Source of the DNA: Lepidodermella squamata
Taxonomy: Eukaryota > Gastrotricha
Direction of reading: 5' to 3'
DNA: 64,000 bases
Assembly (NCBI GenBank): GCA_047495785.1
Contig: JBLDXI010000001.1
Location: forward strand, 1,550,001-1,614,000
Shown: in pieces, positions 49,108 through 59,429 of the stretch
Numbering within the stretch: the stretch's first letter is position 1
How the letters are laid out: each line of letters starts with the position of its first letter
Translations under genes and position numbers: made by a program
The notes under the pieces: model-generated
Database searches by the model: none
What the model was told of the DNA's origin: nothing
Seen by the model: only the letters and a program-made list of their open reading frames with translations

Positions 49108-51255
49108 ATGGTCGGGAAAATAATAGGAGTAATCCTGCTATACGTCATCTGTGCGATTGATGCTCAGGTATCATTTCCCACCAGTTCCGCCATAAAATGA
49201 CATGGATTCACATTTCAGGACAGAAAAAATTACTGCGAGCTACCTCAATCTTATGATGGGAAAATCTTTACTGTTTCCCGCACTGATTGGTCTGGCAACG
49301 TGCCATCTGGGAGTTACGCCTCGGTCGTTTGTGGGCCTGGCTTCTCGGTGGTGGATGGAGCTGTAACAAGCTACTGCATCAATGGAACATGGCAAGCCAC
49401 TTTAGGAGATTGCAAGAAACTGCAAGGTATATACGATGATGCTTATGAATGCCTATGAACTGACTTTTCGTTTCTAGGCTCAACTGCCGACTGTACTTCT
49501 TCTGTGACGATTCCCAACGGCAATTTGATGCCCACAAGCGAAGCTGGATCGTTTAGGATTCAATGCAACTCAGGTTACTCGTTATCTGGGCTCGGCTACG
49601 TCTACTGCTATGCCGATGGAACATCTTCTACCCCGGGAACCTGCTCATGGCTAACAAGTTTGTATTTTGTACCCAATTTTCTAGGCAAATCGTTTGATTT
49701 GAAACTTCAGCAACTGTACCGACCCCGACGATGACACAGCCAACTCCACAACCCCGAAATATGGTTTTTGATTGTTTCTCTCAACTGAAATGCCTTGTCA
49801 TTATCTATTTTGCAGTGTTATTCAAGTAAAATTGATAATGGAGTGATTTCAGCGAGTGGTGTTGCGACAACCACCAGCCAACGCTTCGGCCACGCTCCTG
49901 GGACTACGATTTCCCTAACTTGCAACCGAGGTTATGCTCTAGTTGGCGCATCCACCGCCGCCTGTAGATCGGACGGTTATTGGACGCAATCTCTCGGCAA
50001 TTGTCAACCCCTCCCGCCTAGTGAGAAAAATGGTCAGAAATAGCTTCGTGAATTATAGTCCCTTTTTCAATAGCCACAGCAGTCCCTACTACCAAAAATC
50101 TATTCCAATTCGGAGGCGGGCCCAACTTACCCCAAGCATCTATGCCGCCCGTCAACTACTGCTACGTCCCAGAGATGCCCTACGGCACCATCTTTGTGGC
50201 AAGCACAGGAGGGGCGAATCGCAACACTGCTCGGGCTAAACTGTTCCACCGTATCGCTCCAAATACAGCGGTAACCATATCCTGCGACGATGGCTATACT
50301 TTAGCCTATGGAAACGGTCAAAGCATCTGCAGGGATAACGGAGTTTTCTCAGTACCTCTAGGCGACTGCATACCTATTTCAAGTACTCATTTTTTGAAGA
50401 TTTTTCAGCGGTAATTGTTCTCTTGTTACAGCCACCCCTCGTACCCCTAGGACAGCTCCTCCAAATAGGGTAGCTATTGATATAGTTATGACTACAACCC
50501 CTCGGCGGACGACCGCATCGCAGCAAGATCTTGCCACATCTCTGATAGATGCAGTCAAGCGAAACAACGCTGCCGATGTCAACTCTTTGATCAACACGAA
50601 GAATGCGAATGTGGAGACAAAGGATAACCAGGGCAGCACTCCTCTTCATATTGCGGCAGCCAATGGTTACATGGCTATTCTTCGATTGCTCCTCGACAAG
50701 GGCGCGAGCCTTGAAAGCCTGGATGGAGCAGGCGCTACACCTTTAATCGTCGCTGTCACAAATGGGCAGCAGGAGGCTACTAGGTATCTTAGTTAATAGT
50801 TTTGAATTACTTTTAAGGTGGAATTTTTAAGGCTGCTTCTAGAGAGAGGCGCTAATGCTAACGCTGCGAACTCAGCTGGTCTATCGCCGCTTGTGATTGC
50901 GGCAGCCAAGGGTTATGCTGGAATTGTAGCGCTTCTCGTCAACTTCAAAGCCGATATAACAGCCCGCGACAACCAGCAGGCGATTGCGCTTACCTTAGCC
51001 GCTAAAAATGGCTACACAGACGTTGTCACCGCGCTGATTTTGGCGAAGTCTGATGTGAACGTGCAAGACAGCTCGGGTACTACGCCGTTGATGTGGGCGG
51101 CGAAGAATGGCTATGCTGACATCGTTTCGCTACTTCTGAATGCTCGCGCTGACAGAAATCTCAAGGATAACAATGGCTACACAGCTGAGAATTTGGCGCG
51201 CAATAATGGCATGAACGATATAGCGGATATGCTTCAAGCAAGTTCCAGAAAATAG
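49108..51255 (+). CDS. Secreted sushi (CCP) and ankyrin-repeat protein 2
   Basis: Tandem paralog of the previous gene, 596 aa. Exons 49108-49167, 49219-49426, 49478-49657, 49711-49763, 49816-50020, 50074-50382, 50432-50783, 50832-51255 (phases close). A signal peptide (KIIGVILLYVICAIDA) is followed by CCP-like modules: 'YCELPQSYDGK...GDC', a shorter 'DCTSSVTIPNGN...GTC', 'CYSSKIDNGVI...GNC' and 'YCYVPEMPYGT...GDC'. Thr/Pro linkers join them. Six to seven ankyrin repeats from about residue 365 run to the C-terminus ('GSTPLHIAAANGY', 'GLSPLVIAAAKGY', 'GTTPLMWAAKNGY'). Nearly every CCP is its own exon. There is no mucin tail, unlike copy 1. The last intron is placed so that one ankyrin repeat keeps its 33-residue length; the alternative acceptor 14 nt upstream would create a stop. 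Confidence 0.78.
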
Positions 51256-51827
51256 CGCGAAAAATCGCCAACACGAAAAACTTTGTAAGGAGATTTTAGG
51301 AATGCATGTATGATATAGAAAAATGCAATAAATTATACAAGGCTTAAAAAAATGAAAAATATCATATCTACGTTATAGATTTCAGTTGCCAAGTCGAAAA
51401 GTTATAGGAGAAAATTAGGAATCGATGAATGAGCTGTACTGTATCTGATTCAAGCCTAATTGATTTCAGCGTTTGTGTGGGAGCATGCAGCAGAAGTAGT
51501 CGATATCGTGATGACTTGTCAAGTTCAATTAAACAGAAACATGGTACCTATTTCTCCGTCCATGTTTCAATTTTGATATTATTAAAAAACCGATGCAATT
51601 GAACAGAATAATTTCTAGGCAATACTGAATAAGGCTATGTTGAATAAATAGAACGGCCAAGTTCTATAATACTAGGTGCACTTATCGATCGCTTGGTGAC
51701 GAACATTAATGACTAGAAGGTACGTAGGCCCTAAAACTTCTGAAACAAACGAAAAATTGTCGGACATGAAAATTTCATTTTGTGACTTTCTTTATTGCTC
51801 TGTGCCGTTTTGCGTGACCCCAATTTA
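51256..51827. other. Intergenic after sushi-ankyrin 2
   Basis: AT-rich, no coding signal beyond the poly(A) site. Confidence 0.55.
51327..51332 (+). terminator. Poly(A) signal of sushi-ankyrin 2
   Basis: AATAAA about 72 nt after the stop. Confidence 0.6.
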
Positions 51828-52259
51828 TCACAAGCTAATAATTCCCGCAACGATATTCAACGTGAATAAAAAATTTCCAATATAATAATTTTTTGCTAAT
51901 TTTGTGTAATGAAGAGCCCCAATTAAAATTAAGGCAACCCACGCCCAGAAAATAATGAGTGTCAATTACTAGGTTAACAAAAAAACCGGACCATAATAAA
52001 ATCCAGAAATCGCAAAAATTATTACTATAATAAATAATGAAGTGTTGCTAAAAATAGCTCTAATCGGCGATGTAGATGTCCTATGAAAAGGTAATCCGAG
52101 CACGCACCTGGGTAGCCCAAGTCTGGTGGTTGTTTTTGGGTTTTCAAACAGCTGATTGTAAAAAATAATAACAATATAATAAAACCGCACGTGCTGTATT
52201 CTAAGCAGCCTAGGCATGAGACTGGTTGGGGCACACTTTTCGCCAGCCAAGTGGCGCAC
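51828..52259 (-). pseudogene. Possible broken small membrane-protein gene
   Basis: A minus-strand frame encodes hydrophobic segments ('FYYIVIIFYNQLF', 'SLFIIVIIFAISGFYYG', 'LTLIIFWAWVALILIGALHY', 'FLFTLNIVAGIISL'). A good donor/acceptor pair (CCCAG/GTGCGT and TTTCATAG) would remove a short intron near 52082-52108. Two adjacent in-frame stops (TAG TAA) then interrupt it between the second and third segments, and no plausible intron removes them. It is a decayed gene or a chance hydrophobic frame in AT-rich DNA. Confidence 0.25.
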
Positions 52260-52371
52260 GTTCCGAAGATAATTTTCACTCTGCTAATTTTAAGCCTCGT
52301 TTGAAGAGCTTTATTCTCGTCCACGCAACACCGATCTCCATTACCTACCTGTGCCTAGCCACAACTTTGTG

Positions 52372-53151
52372 ATGAATGGAATCTGCCAATGTCGCAACTA
52401 TTTACTATCACCTCCAAGCATAGCTAATTTAGCAATTTATTCAACTGGTAAGAAAATTACCCCCAAGTTATCAGGAGACCTTGGTGACTCATCTTTCTCG
52501 ATGATTTTTTCTAGCTTTGATCATTTTATTTTATGCGACGTCAACTTCCGCTGATCCTCTGGCTAAACAACGGAGAACAGGCCAGTTACAATATTGCCAT
52601 AACCTAGGGCTTCGCTGTTGTTTCAGCTCAGAAAGAGTAATTTTTTTATTTTTTTACTAATTCCGGCCATGAAATTTTTTCTAGAAAACTGGATTCACAA
52701 TTTTTTTCAAATTTCTGCTGAATTCCTTGAGAAAATAATGCTGCAGTTTCAGGGTCGATTTTAGAAAATTCTAAAAAATCCACCTTAATTTTATTGTAAA
52801 TGTTTGAGCCAATCGAATATGTTTGAGCGGGTGAAGGTATCGAAAATAATAATTTTCAAACATATTTCCACCCTGTAGAACGATTAGGTCCTGACACAAA
52901 TCAGTGATCTTTGATAATTTTTCATTTTTTTCATTTTTTAGAAGAAGTGTTGCGGACGAGAATATAGCTGCGGAGAATGCATGCGGCGGGGATACTGCTC
53001 AGCCGCGGCTGTTTTTATTGGCCTGGCGAAAGCGCAACGGTTAGACGACGATGTCGAATTGGAACAAGAAAAACACCTCGAGTTGGCCGAATCGAAGAAG
53101 CTTTTCCATCAACCGGACACAATTCATAAACGATTCGTTTTCGTGAACTAG
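52372..53151 (+). CDS. Small cysteine-rich secreted peptide precursor
   Basis: Three exons assemble in frame: 52372-52447, 52515-52636, 52942-53151 (135 aa). A hydrophobic signal-like segment (LAIYSTALIILFYATSTSA) is followed by a basic cleavage-type site (KQRR). Then comes a dense cysteine stretch reading C...CC...CC...C..C...C (QYCHNLGLRCC, KKCCGREYSCGECMRRGYC), and a charged Glu/Lys/Leu C-terminal part. Exon junctions have good GT/AG sites with matching phases (1 and 0). I do not recognise a family. A secreted peptide (hormone, defence or toxin-like) is possible but unproven. The first exon is the least certain, because its n-region is long for a signal peptide. Confidence 0.45.
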
Positions 53152-53732
53152 CGAAATTTCTTAGCTATTATATAGAAAAAATATCAATTTCATATTATAC
53201 TATCATCGACAACGGTGCCATTTTCTAAAAAAGTTCAGAAAACCGACAAATTGACTAACATATCTGCTTGTGATCTTTCGGTTCGATTCAAACTATAGAT
53301 TCTCCTCGAGTTATACAACTATTATTATCGCCGTCATTTCAGCTTAACTTTCAAAGAAACTTTCGCATCTCATCCTTGTTTCAATCGACAGGAATCTCAA
53401 AAACATTATCATGCTTTAAATCAAAATTGAAATGAAGGTGATTAGATTTTTTAAATAATGTCGTCTGAATTGAGTCGAGCCTTCGATTTGACAAACGAGA
53501 CATTAATAACGAAAAATAAAACATCAACTGCCGCATTTTCTCGCTTTTTTCAATACGGTTTAACCATTAATAATCGCGTTTAATTACATCGGAGTGCGGG
53601 TTACACGCGCACGCCCCGTGCCTGCTGAATTTTATTACTTTGACCCATATTTTCCGGCATTTATCACTCTCATGTGGGTCATCTTAAAAGCTTGTGGTAA
53701 ACACGATTTTCATGTAGATTTTGCTGACGGAA
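53152..53732. other. Intergenic upstream of homeobox pair
   Basis: No gene recognised. An acceptor-like TTTCATGTAG ends 15 nt before the homeobox-1 ATG. Confidence 0.5.
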
Positions 53733-55113
53733 ATGATGAGCATCACAGAAGAACAGATGAAAGTGGCTACTGATTACGGCGCGTGGTTGCTGAAATACTA
53801 CGATTTCCCACCGGCCGGTCAGGAGTTTGCACGTGATCTATTCGCTCGATCGCATGCTCAGAACATATCGTTCAAGTCGCTGGAAGAGGCAGCCTCTGAC
53901 CCGCAGCTGGAAACGATTTTGCGACCGGTTTTGGCGAGACTTCGCGCGGCTAGGGCTGAAAAAACCGCTGCGCCCCCGCACACGCCATCGCCTGAGAAGC
54001 CGTCGTCTTCGAAGCAGCAAATGCTGGTGGTGACGAAGCCAGCCGGCGCGTCGACCCCTAGCCCGATCGCGGCGACGCGTCAAACAATTCATGAGCAGCA
54101 ACCAGCACCGCCGATGGCTGTTGCGAAGCGGCTATCGCCACTTTCTGTTCCACTTTCTAAAGGCGCGAAAAGACAAATGGTAGCTAGCGACGCGAGACCG
54201 GCTGATCTGTCTATTCCGAAACCAGCCAAGAAATCGGTCCGATTCGACTTGCCCGATAGCCTGCCGCCGCCGCCGAAGCAGGCTAACGCCAGTCCTGTCC
54301 CGCCGCCCGCTCAACCAGTCCAGAAGAACGAACGCATATTGGGCCCGTTGAAGATCAATGCCAATGTCGCAGCCTACCTCAATAGCGTAAGTTGAAATGG
54401 TGAAATGGTGAAGTTGAAATTATTGAATGATAGGTCCTGGGCAAGGAAACATAGGAAATTAGATTTAAATGTTAAACTTTAAGATGTTTCAATAAAAATT
54501 TAAATTTTGAAATAATTTTGAAATTAATTTTTGAAGTTAAGGGAATTTTTCAGGCGTTTGAAATGCATCCAATGGCTACGGTAGAACAACTGCAGGTGTT
54601 CGCCGATTACCTGGGCACCCATGTCAGCGAGGTGGCCCATTGGTTCGAACAGAAGCGGGACCAGATGATATCAGCAGCTCCAGTGCCAGTATCTAAACCG
54701 ACCAAGTCGAAGGCCGATAGCAAAGTTGCTGCTGGTCCAACGAAACCTGCTAGCCCTCGCAATCAATCAGGGAGCAAAGCCGATCTGAAAGAGGGCGATC
54801 TTGAGATTCTTGAAAAGGTATTTAATTACCAATTTTATTCAAATTTTCATAAGCTGATTTCTTTGATTTTAGGAATTTGCTGATTGCCAGGATCCACCTG
54901 AGAAGGAATTGAAACGAATTGCCAAGCTAATAGGTTCCTCGCTGCCGATGGTGAGCAATTGCGGAAATTTAAAATTTTGATTTACTTTTTTTGCGATATC
55001 AGGTTAGGGTTTGGTTTGCTAATCGCATGCAACTGGCTCGATTCAACGCGATGAAACCGGCAGCTGCGAAGGCCCCGCAGGGCGAAAAAGCAACGCGTAA
55101 ACGAGGCGGCTGA
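53733..55113 (+). CDS. Divergent homeobox protein 1 (two homeodomains)
   Basis: Putative nuclear protein, 368 aa, exons 53733-54386, 54554-54817, 54873-54950, 55003-55113. An N-terminal domain ('YGAWLLKYYDFPPAGQEFARDLF') is shared with the next gene; a Pro/Ala/Lys-rich linker follows. Homeodomain-like region 1 (about 205-255) runs 'VAAYLNSAFEMHP', 'LQVFADYLGTHVSEVAHWFEQKRDQ'. Region 2 (about 295-345) runs 'LEILEKEFADCQDPPEKELKRIAKLIG' and 'VRVWFANRMQLARF'. An intron falls directly before helix 3 of homeodomain 2, a common position in homeobox genes. W48 and F49 are kept in both. The invariant Asn51 is kept only in the second (WFAN) and is Gln in the first (WFEQ). Orphan: I cannot place it in a named class. 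Confidence 0.7.
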
Positions 55114-55252
55114 TTCTGAGATACAATTCAATTTGAAAACGAACTCTAATTTTCTAGCTGATTTCTATCAATTTTGATTATTTTTCTACGAATTCTGGCA
55201 TAGTCTGAACACATCATGATTCATTTGTTATTTTTCTACCAGTTTTTCCGTT

Positions 55253-55274
55253 AATAAATCTCATTCAATTTTAG
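55253..55274 (+). terminator. Poly(A) signal of homeobox 1 fused to an acceptor site
   Basis: AATAAA (55253-55258) is followed 15 nt later by a T-rich 3' splice-like site (CAATTTTAG, ending 55274), which is 15 nt before the ATG of the next gene. 3'-end cleavage of one gene and splicing of the next would fall at nearly the same place. Confidence 0.5.
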
Positions 55275-55289
55275 TCTTTTTTCTTGAAA

Positions 55290-56826
55290 ATGGAAGATCA
55301 GAACCGGTTGTACGCCCAGTTCTTACTGTACTACGACTGGCTGCCTCGAGAATTAAAAGACATAGCTTTGCTGAATTTCACTTCGAAATACGTCTCAAAT
55401 TCTTCCGCGAAATGGAGGGAGATAAAAGCAGTTGAAAACCAGCCGATTCAATCGAAAGCCGGTCATTACCCACGCCCTTATGTTTTCAAAGGTGATATCG
55501 GCTCAACTGCCAAAAAAGTTGGCGAATCTAAACGAAAAAGATCGGCTAAAAGACCTCGTAGTTCTGCGACTGGAGGAGCGAAGAAGAAAAAGAGGCCTCG
55601 CGTGGTATCTCAATCGATCAAAAATCAGTCTACGGCACCGGAAATTCATCCCGCAAAGGCTGGGAACAGTCTCGTTGCCGAACAGCTTGTGAAGAAATTG
55701 GAACAAGTGGGTAAGGCCAGCAACGTCGAAAAGCTGGAAAAAGCTGTAGTCGAAGTGAAACAAGTTGAAGCTAAAACCGTTAGCAGAAAATCTCCGCGGG
55801 CTAAATCCGAGCAGACCAATTTAATTGAGAAGGCTGGGAAAAAGAATGAAGTTGTCGATAGCCAGCGAAGATCTTCGAGGCAGTTGGCGAGGAAGACCAG
55901 CAAAGCGAAAGAGGTTGCCCCGAAAACGGATCCACGGCTTGAATCTCCTCAACCTGTCGTGAAGGAACCATCGTTGGGTTCAGAAATCGATCGGTCTAAA
56001 AAGCCGAAGCTCAGCACTTCGATTGAATTCGGAAAGGATGGCTTGAATCTTGATGGGAAGCTAAGTAATGCCGCCGAATTGCCTGCCGAAGCCGTTAAAT
56101 ACTTCATTCAGGTAAGGCTAAGGATTTGTTGCAGCATTTATCATTGAAAAATTGGCGATAGAAATTTCAAGATTCTCGAAACTTTGTTGAGATCTCGAAT
56201 ATTTAACAATTTTTATTTGCAATCAGAACTTTCGAAAGAACCCGTTTCCACATCAAAAGCGAATTTCAAGCTTGGCAAGTCGATACAAGCTACAACTGGG
56301 ACAAGTTTGAGCATTATCGACATCATATTTTCCCCTTGGAAATTTTTCATTTTTCCCCATTAAGGTGGCTAATTGGTTCTATTATCATCGCAAAGCCCTG
56401 AATATCACCAGCGAAACTTCGGTGGATGAAATTCGTCGTCGAACTGCCGAAGCTCACCCTGAGAGTGACTGCTCTCTATCTCCGGAAAATTCCGTCTCGT
56501 TAAATACCCTTCCTAACGCTAATGCAGTGGACAAGCCACTGGTTCTAGCCCCGGTTAAGGCTGATGTGAGTTATAAGCTGAACAGCCGAGCCGTGTTTAA
56601 CGGCTATGAAAAACGCACTTTAGACGACGAATATCGCAACATTGCCGGGCGTATTCCGACGCAGAGTGACTACAAAGCTCTCGCCGCAAATCTGTCTACG
56701 ACTGAACGCCGGGTTAGTTATCAAGCAATCTGATGATTTTCCCGAATCCGGTCAATGTTATGATTCCAGATTGCATACTGGTTTACGTTGCGAAGATGGC
56801 GCGAATTCGCTCCCGAAGTGAACTGA
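55290..56826 (+). CDS. Divergent homeobox protein 2 (two homeodomains)
   Basis: Paralog of the preceding gene, 408 aa, exons 55290-56111, 56365-56712, 56770-56826. An N-terminal 'YAQFLLYYDWLPRELKDIALLNF' matches that of homeobox 1. A highly basic Lys/Arg/Ser stretch at about 75-110 is probably a nuclear localisation signal. Helix 3 of homeodomain 1 is 'VANWFYYHRK'. Homeodomain 2 (about 340-400) fits the full pattern: 'VFNGYEKRTLDDEYR', 'PTQSDYKALAANLSTTERR', then 'IAYWFTLRRWREF' after an intron in the classical position 44/45. Asn51 is replaced in both (Y in WFYY, L in WFTL). W48, F49 and R53 of homeodomain 2 are retained. It may bind DNA weakly or have turned to protein contacts. The short last exon is supported by phase and by completing helix 3. 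Confidence 0.68.
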
Positions 56827-57606
56827 TCGAACAAGCGCAAACTATTTTTTCGATGATTTTATTTTTATTATAAATTTAATAAACCACGATATATTGAAGC
56901 ATGAATCGGAAGGTCTCTTGGAACACATCTGCAAGGCTTTGGCAATTTTTACCGTATGTACGGTGTATCATGGTAAAAAACAGCGTTTTGCGTCAGAGAT
57001 GCGAAAATAAGATGCTATAAATTAGCCAATGATTATTGAGTTGATGTGCGCAGGTGGATCTGTTACATAAGGCTGTATAGTCAGCGACACTATGTATATG
57101 GCTCTCTGTCCTAGTGCCAGCTATGTGCGAAAAGGCGTGGTTGTAATATACAAAAACGCAAAATAATGCGGGTTAGTCATACGAGAACGTTTCACACTAT
57201 ATAGAGGCGCGTCCTCCAACGGGGCAATTTTTTTGTACCGATGTATAATGAGAACTAGTCATGATACCAGCTTAATGATAGCTCTATTGAGATAGCCCTA
57301 TATCCGAGTTTTTCAAACACCTTTGCAGTCAGAGAGGGACGAGTAAGGGACACAAAAATTAAGTTATTATTCAATTTTTCTCATCTTTACGTGCTTAATA
57401 CACTGATGACGCTTCATATTATTGTATTGGTCGTAGGTGTATTTTTTGGAGCGCACCTACAAGCAGCTGAAAAAACTAAAAAACGATCGGCACTAGACTT
57501 ATTCCTTGAAATTATTTGCACTGCCCATCATTTTATTATCTTCATTCAAATTTACGGAAAATTTCTTGTCATCTTTGTAGTTTTTAGGCGATTGTTTTTA
57601 GAAATA
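56827..57606. other. Intergenic, homeobox 2 to Ly6-D
   Basis: No gene recognised. A TATATAG at 57198 and acceptor-like sites at 57577-57588 and about 57601 precede Ly6-D, so the upstream 400 bp may hold its promoter and a 5'UTR intron. Confidence 0.45.
56878..56883 (+). terminator. Poly(A) signal of homeobox 2
   Basis: AATAAA about 52 nt after the stop. Confidence 0.65.
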
Positions 57607-58292
57607 ATGCGAGCTGCGTTTGTTGGTGGAATTTTTCTGGCCTTGGCCTGCGCCAATCAAGTTTCGGCGCTTCAATGCTACGCCTGCAAATCAGGCTCTG
57701 GCAATGCCCTGGCGACGTGCAAGCAAAGCGACGCCATTAAAGTCACCTGCGAGAGTAGCGAAAATCAATGCGCGGTAAAAAAAATCGAATTTTCGAAATT
57801 TTAATTTCCAACTTTGAATTCCCAGGCTTCTAAAAGCCCGACAAAAGCAGCCGTGAAAAACTATTTCGATCAGGCGATTGCCAAGGCGACTCCCGTCGCT
57901 GAAAAGTTAAAAAACACGACTTGCCTCGATGTTTTGAAGCTGTCAAGCGATAATGTTCAAGCCCTTCTTCCGGACAACGTCACAGGCAACTCGTACGGCT
58001 GTGCGAATAAGGAAATTTGCGAGGGCTTCAAATTATCGGCGATCTTGGCCCCGGTTTGCCCCGCCGATCAATACGGCGAAGTTCACACGATCATGAACAA
58101 CCTTGAAAAAAGCGTAAATTTAATTTCGATTTTTCCGATTTTTGCACTTCGAAAATAATTTTTTAGGCTGCCGTGATCTGCTGCGGAACCGATTTGTGCA
58201 ACAAGTACAACTCGGCTGCTGGAACCAGCATCCAGCTTCCTTTCTTTGTATCGGCCCTCGTTCTGGCATTCCTGTTCATCAAGTCAAACTAA
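57607..58292 (+). CDS. Ly6-like 12-cysteine family protein D
   Basis: GPI-type surface protein candidate, 193 aa, exons 57607-57774, 57826-58113, 58167-58292, both introns phase 0. A signal peptide (VGGIFLALACANQVSA) precedes QCYAC...C...C...QC. The middle exon is exactly 96 codons with TTC, YGC-x5-C and VC. The third exon gives ICCGTDLCNK and ends in a hydrophobic C-terminus (PFFVSALVLAFLFI) that fits a GPI signal. Twelve cysteines in all. The first and last exons together look like a normal three-finger Ly6/uPAR domain, with the middle exon as an insertion. The next gene has the same layout, so the two are recent tandem duplicates. Function unknown. Confidence 0.82.
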
Positions 58293-58430
58293 TCAAAACT
58301 ACATCAGATCTTCCATCAATCGCTGTTATATGCATTAAAATTTGCAGTTATTTAATTTAGTCATTTTTCGTGTTGTGTTTTGTGCGCTTACTGCTCATAT
58401 TTTATTCCAGATAGTTAATCACGCTTTCGC

Positions 58431-58438
58431 TATAAAAA
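58431..58438 (+). promoter_or_regulatory. TATA box of Ly6-E
   Basis: TATAAAAA lies 58 nt upstream of the Ly6-E ATG, in the short gap after Ly6-D. Confidence 0.5.
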
Positions 58439-58488
58439 TATATAAAAATATTTGATTTTTTTATTGTTAGTAGGTTTCTTAATGTAAG

Positions 58489-59239
58489 ATGACGGTATCG
58501 TCTTCCGGCCTGGCACTGTTGATAGCTATTTTGCTGTCAAGAAAATCATGGGCGTTACAATGCTGGACATGTCCCATCGACTCATCAAATTGCCAGCCAT
58601 CGATAGTTGTGTTAACAACGTGCGAATCTAAGATGGATAGATGCATCGTAAAATCTCTAAAATTTTATGATAAATATATTAATTTAATTAAATTTTAGGT
58701 TAAGCAACCCCCATTAACCACCAAGGTGACTATGATAAAAAATTCGGCTGTGTCAGAGGCTGCGAAAATCGATGGTGAAAAGGGGTTGTGTTCCCTTACG
58801 ATAACTGCTGCCCTCAATAAACTGCCCACTGTCCCACTCGATAATCGCTACATTTACAGCTGTGCCGCCCAATCGAATTGCGAAGTACTCAATATCGTTC
58901 AAGGTCTAACCTCTAATCAAAATACAAACTGCCCGTTGCCGAAGTATGAGAGCGCGATTAACTACCTCAAAGAGCTGGAAACTAAGGTGGGTAGTAACAA
59001 TTTGTTTTCAAATTTAATGGCTAATATTCCAATTTATTTAGGTCTATAGCTGTTGTTCAACGAACGGTTGCAACACTCACGCCGTTTCGCTATCGATAAT
59101 AAACGCCTACGTCAATGGTTCAAATGCGTCTAAAACGAAGAACTCGGCGTCTCGTGAAAATGGCCGAAATTACTGGTTGTGTCTCCATTTATTCGTTATT
59201 TTAGTTCCGATAATTTCACTGCCTTCACTCAATGCATAA
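58489..59239 (+). CDS. Ly6-like 12-cysteine family protein E
   Basis: Tandem copy of Ly6-D, 214 aa, exons 58489-58647, 58699-58986, 59042-59239. The middle exon is again exactly 288 bp and both introns are phase 0. A signal peptide (SGLALLIAILLSRKSWA) precedes QCWTC...NC...TC...RC. The middle carries LC, YSC-x5-C and NC. YSCCSTNGCN is followed by a glycosylation-rich stretch and a hydrophobic tail (YWLCLHLFVILVPIISL) suited to GPI attachment. All 12 family cysteines are kept although little else is conserved with D, which suggests selection on the disulphide frame. Function unknown. Confidence 0.82.
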
Positions 59240-59429
59240 AATTGGTGCAAATGATAATAATATTCTCGTGTGTACTCAGCCTATCACTCATTTGTTTGAA
59301 ATTTTTGAGTGCTACTAAAAAAACTCTACTAAAAAAATGTGATGACGGAAATGTTTTGGTGAAAATAAAATGGAGTTGGAAATTCTTAATTATTCCGTTT
59401 CACTTAAATTTAAAATCACAATAAGGTAT

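Noticed and set aside
50784-50820. Acceptor at 50817 for the last intron of sushi-ankyrin 2
   Set aside because: Gives a stop after three codons; the next AG (50831) restores a 33-residue ankyrin repeat.
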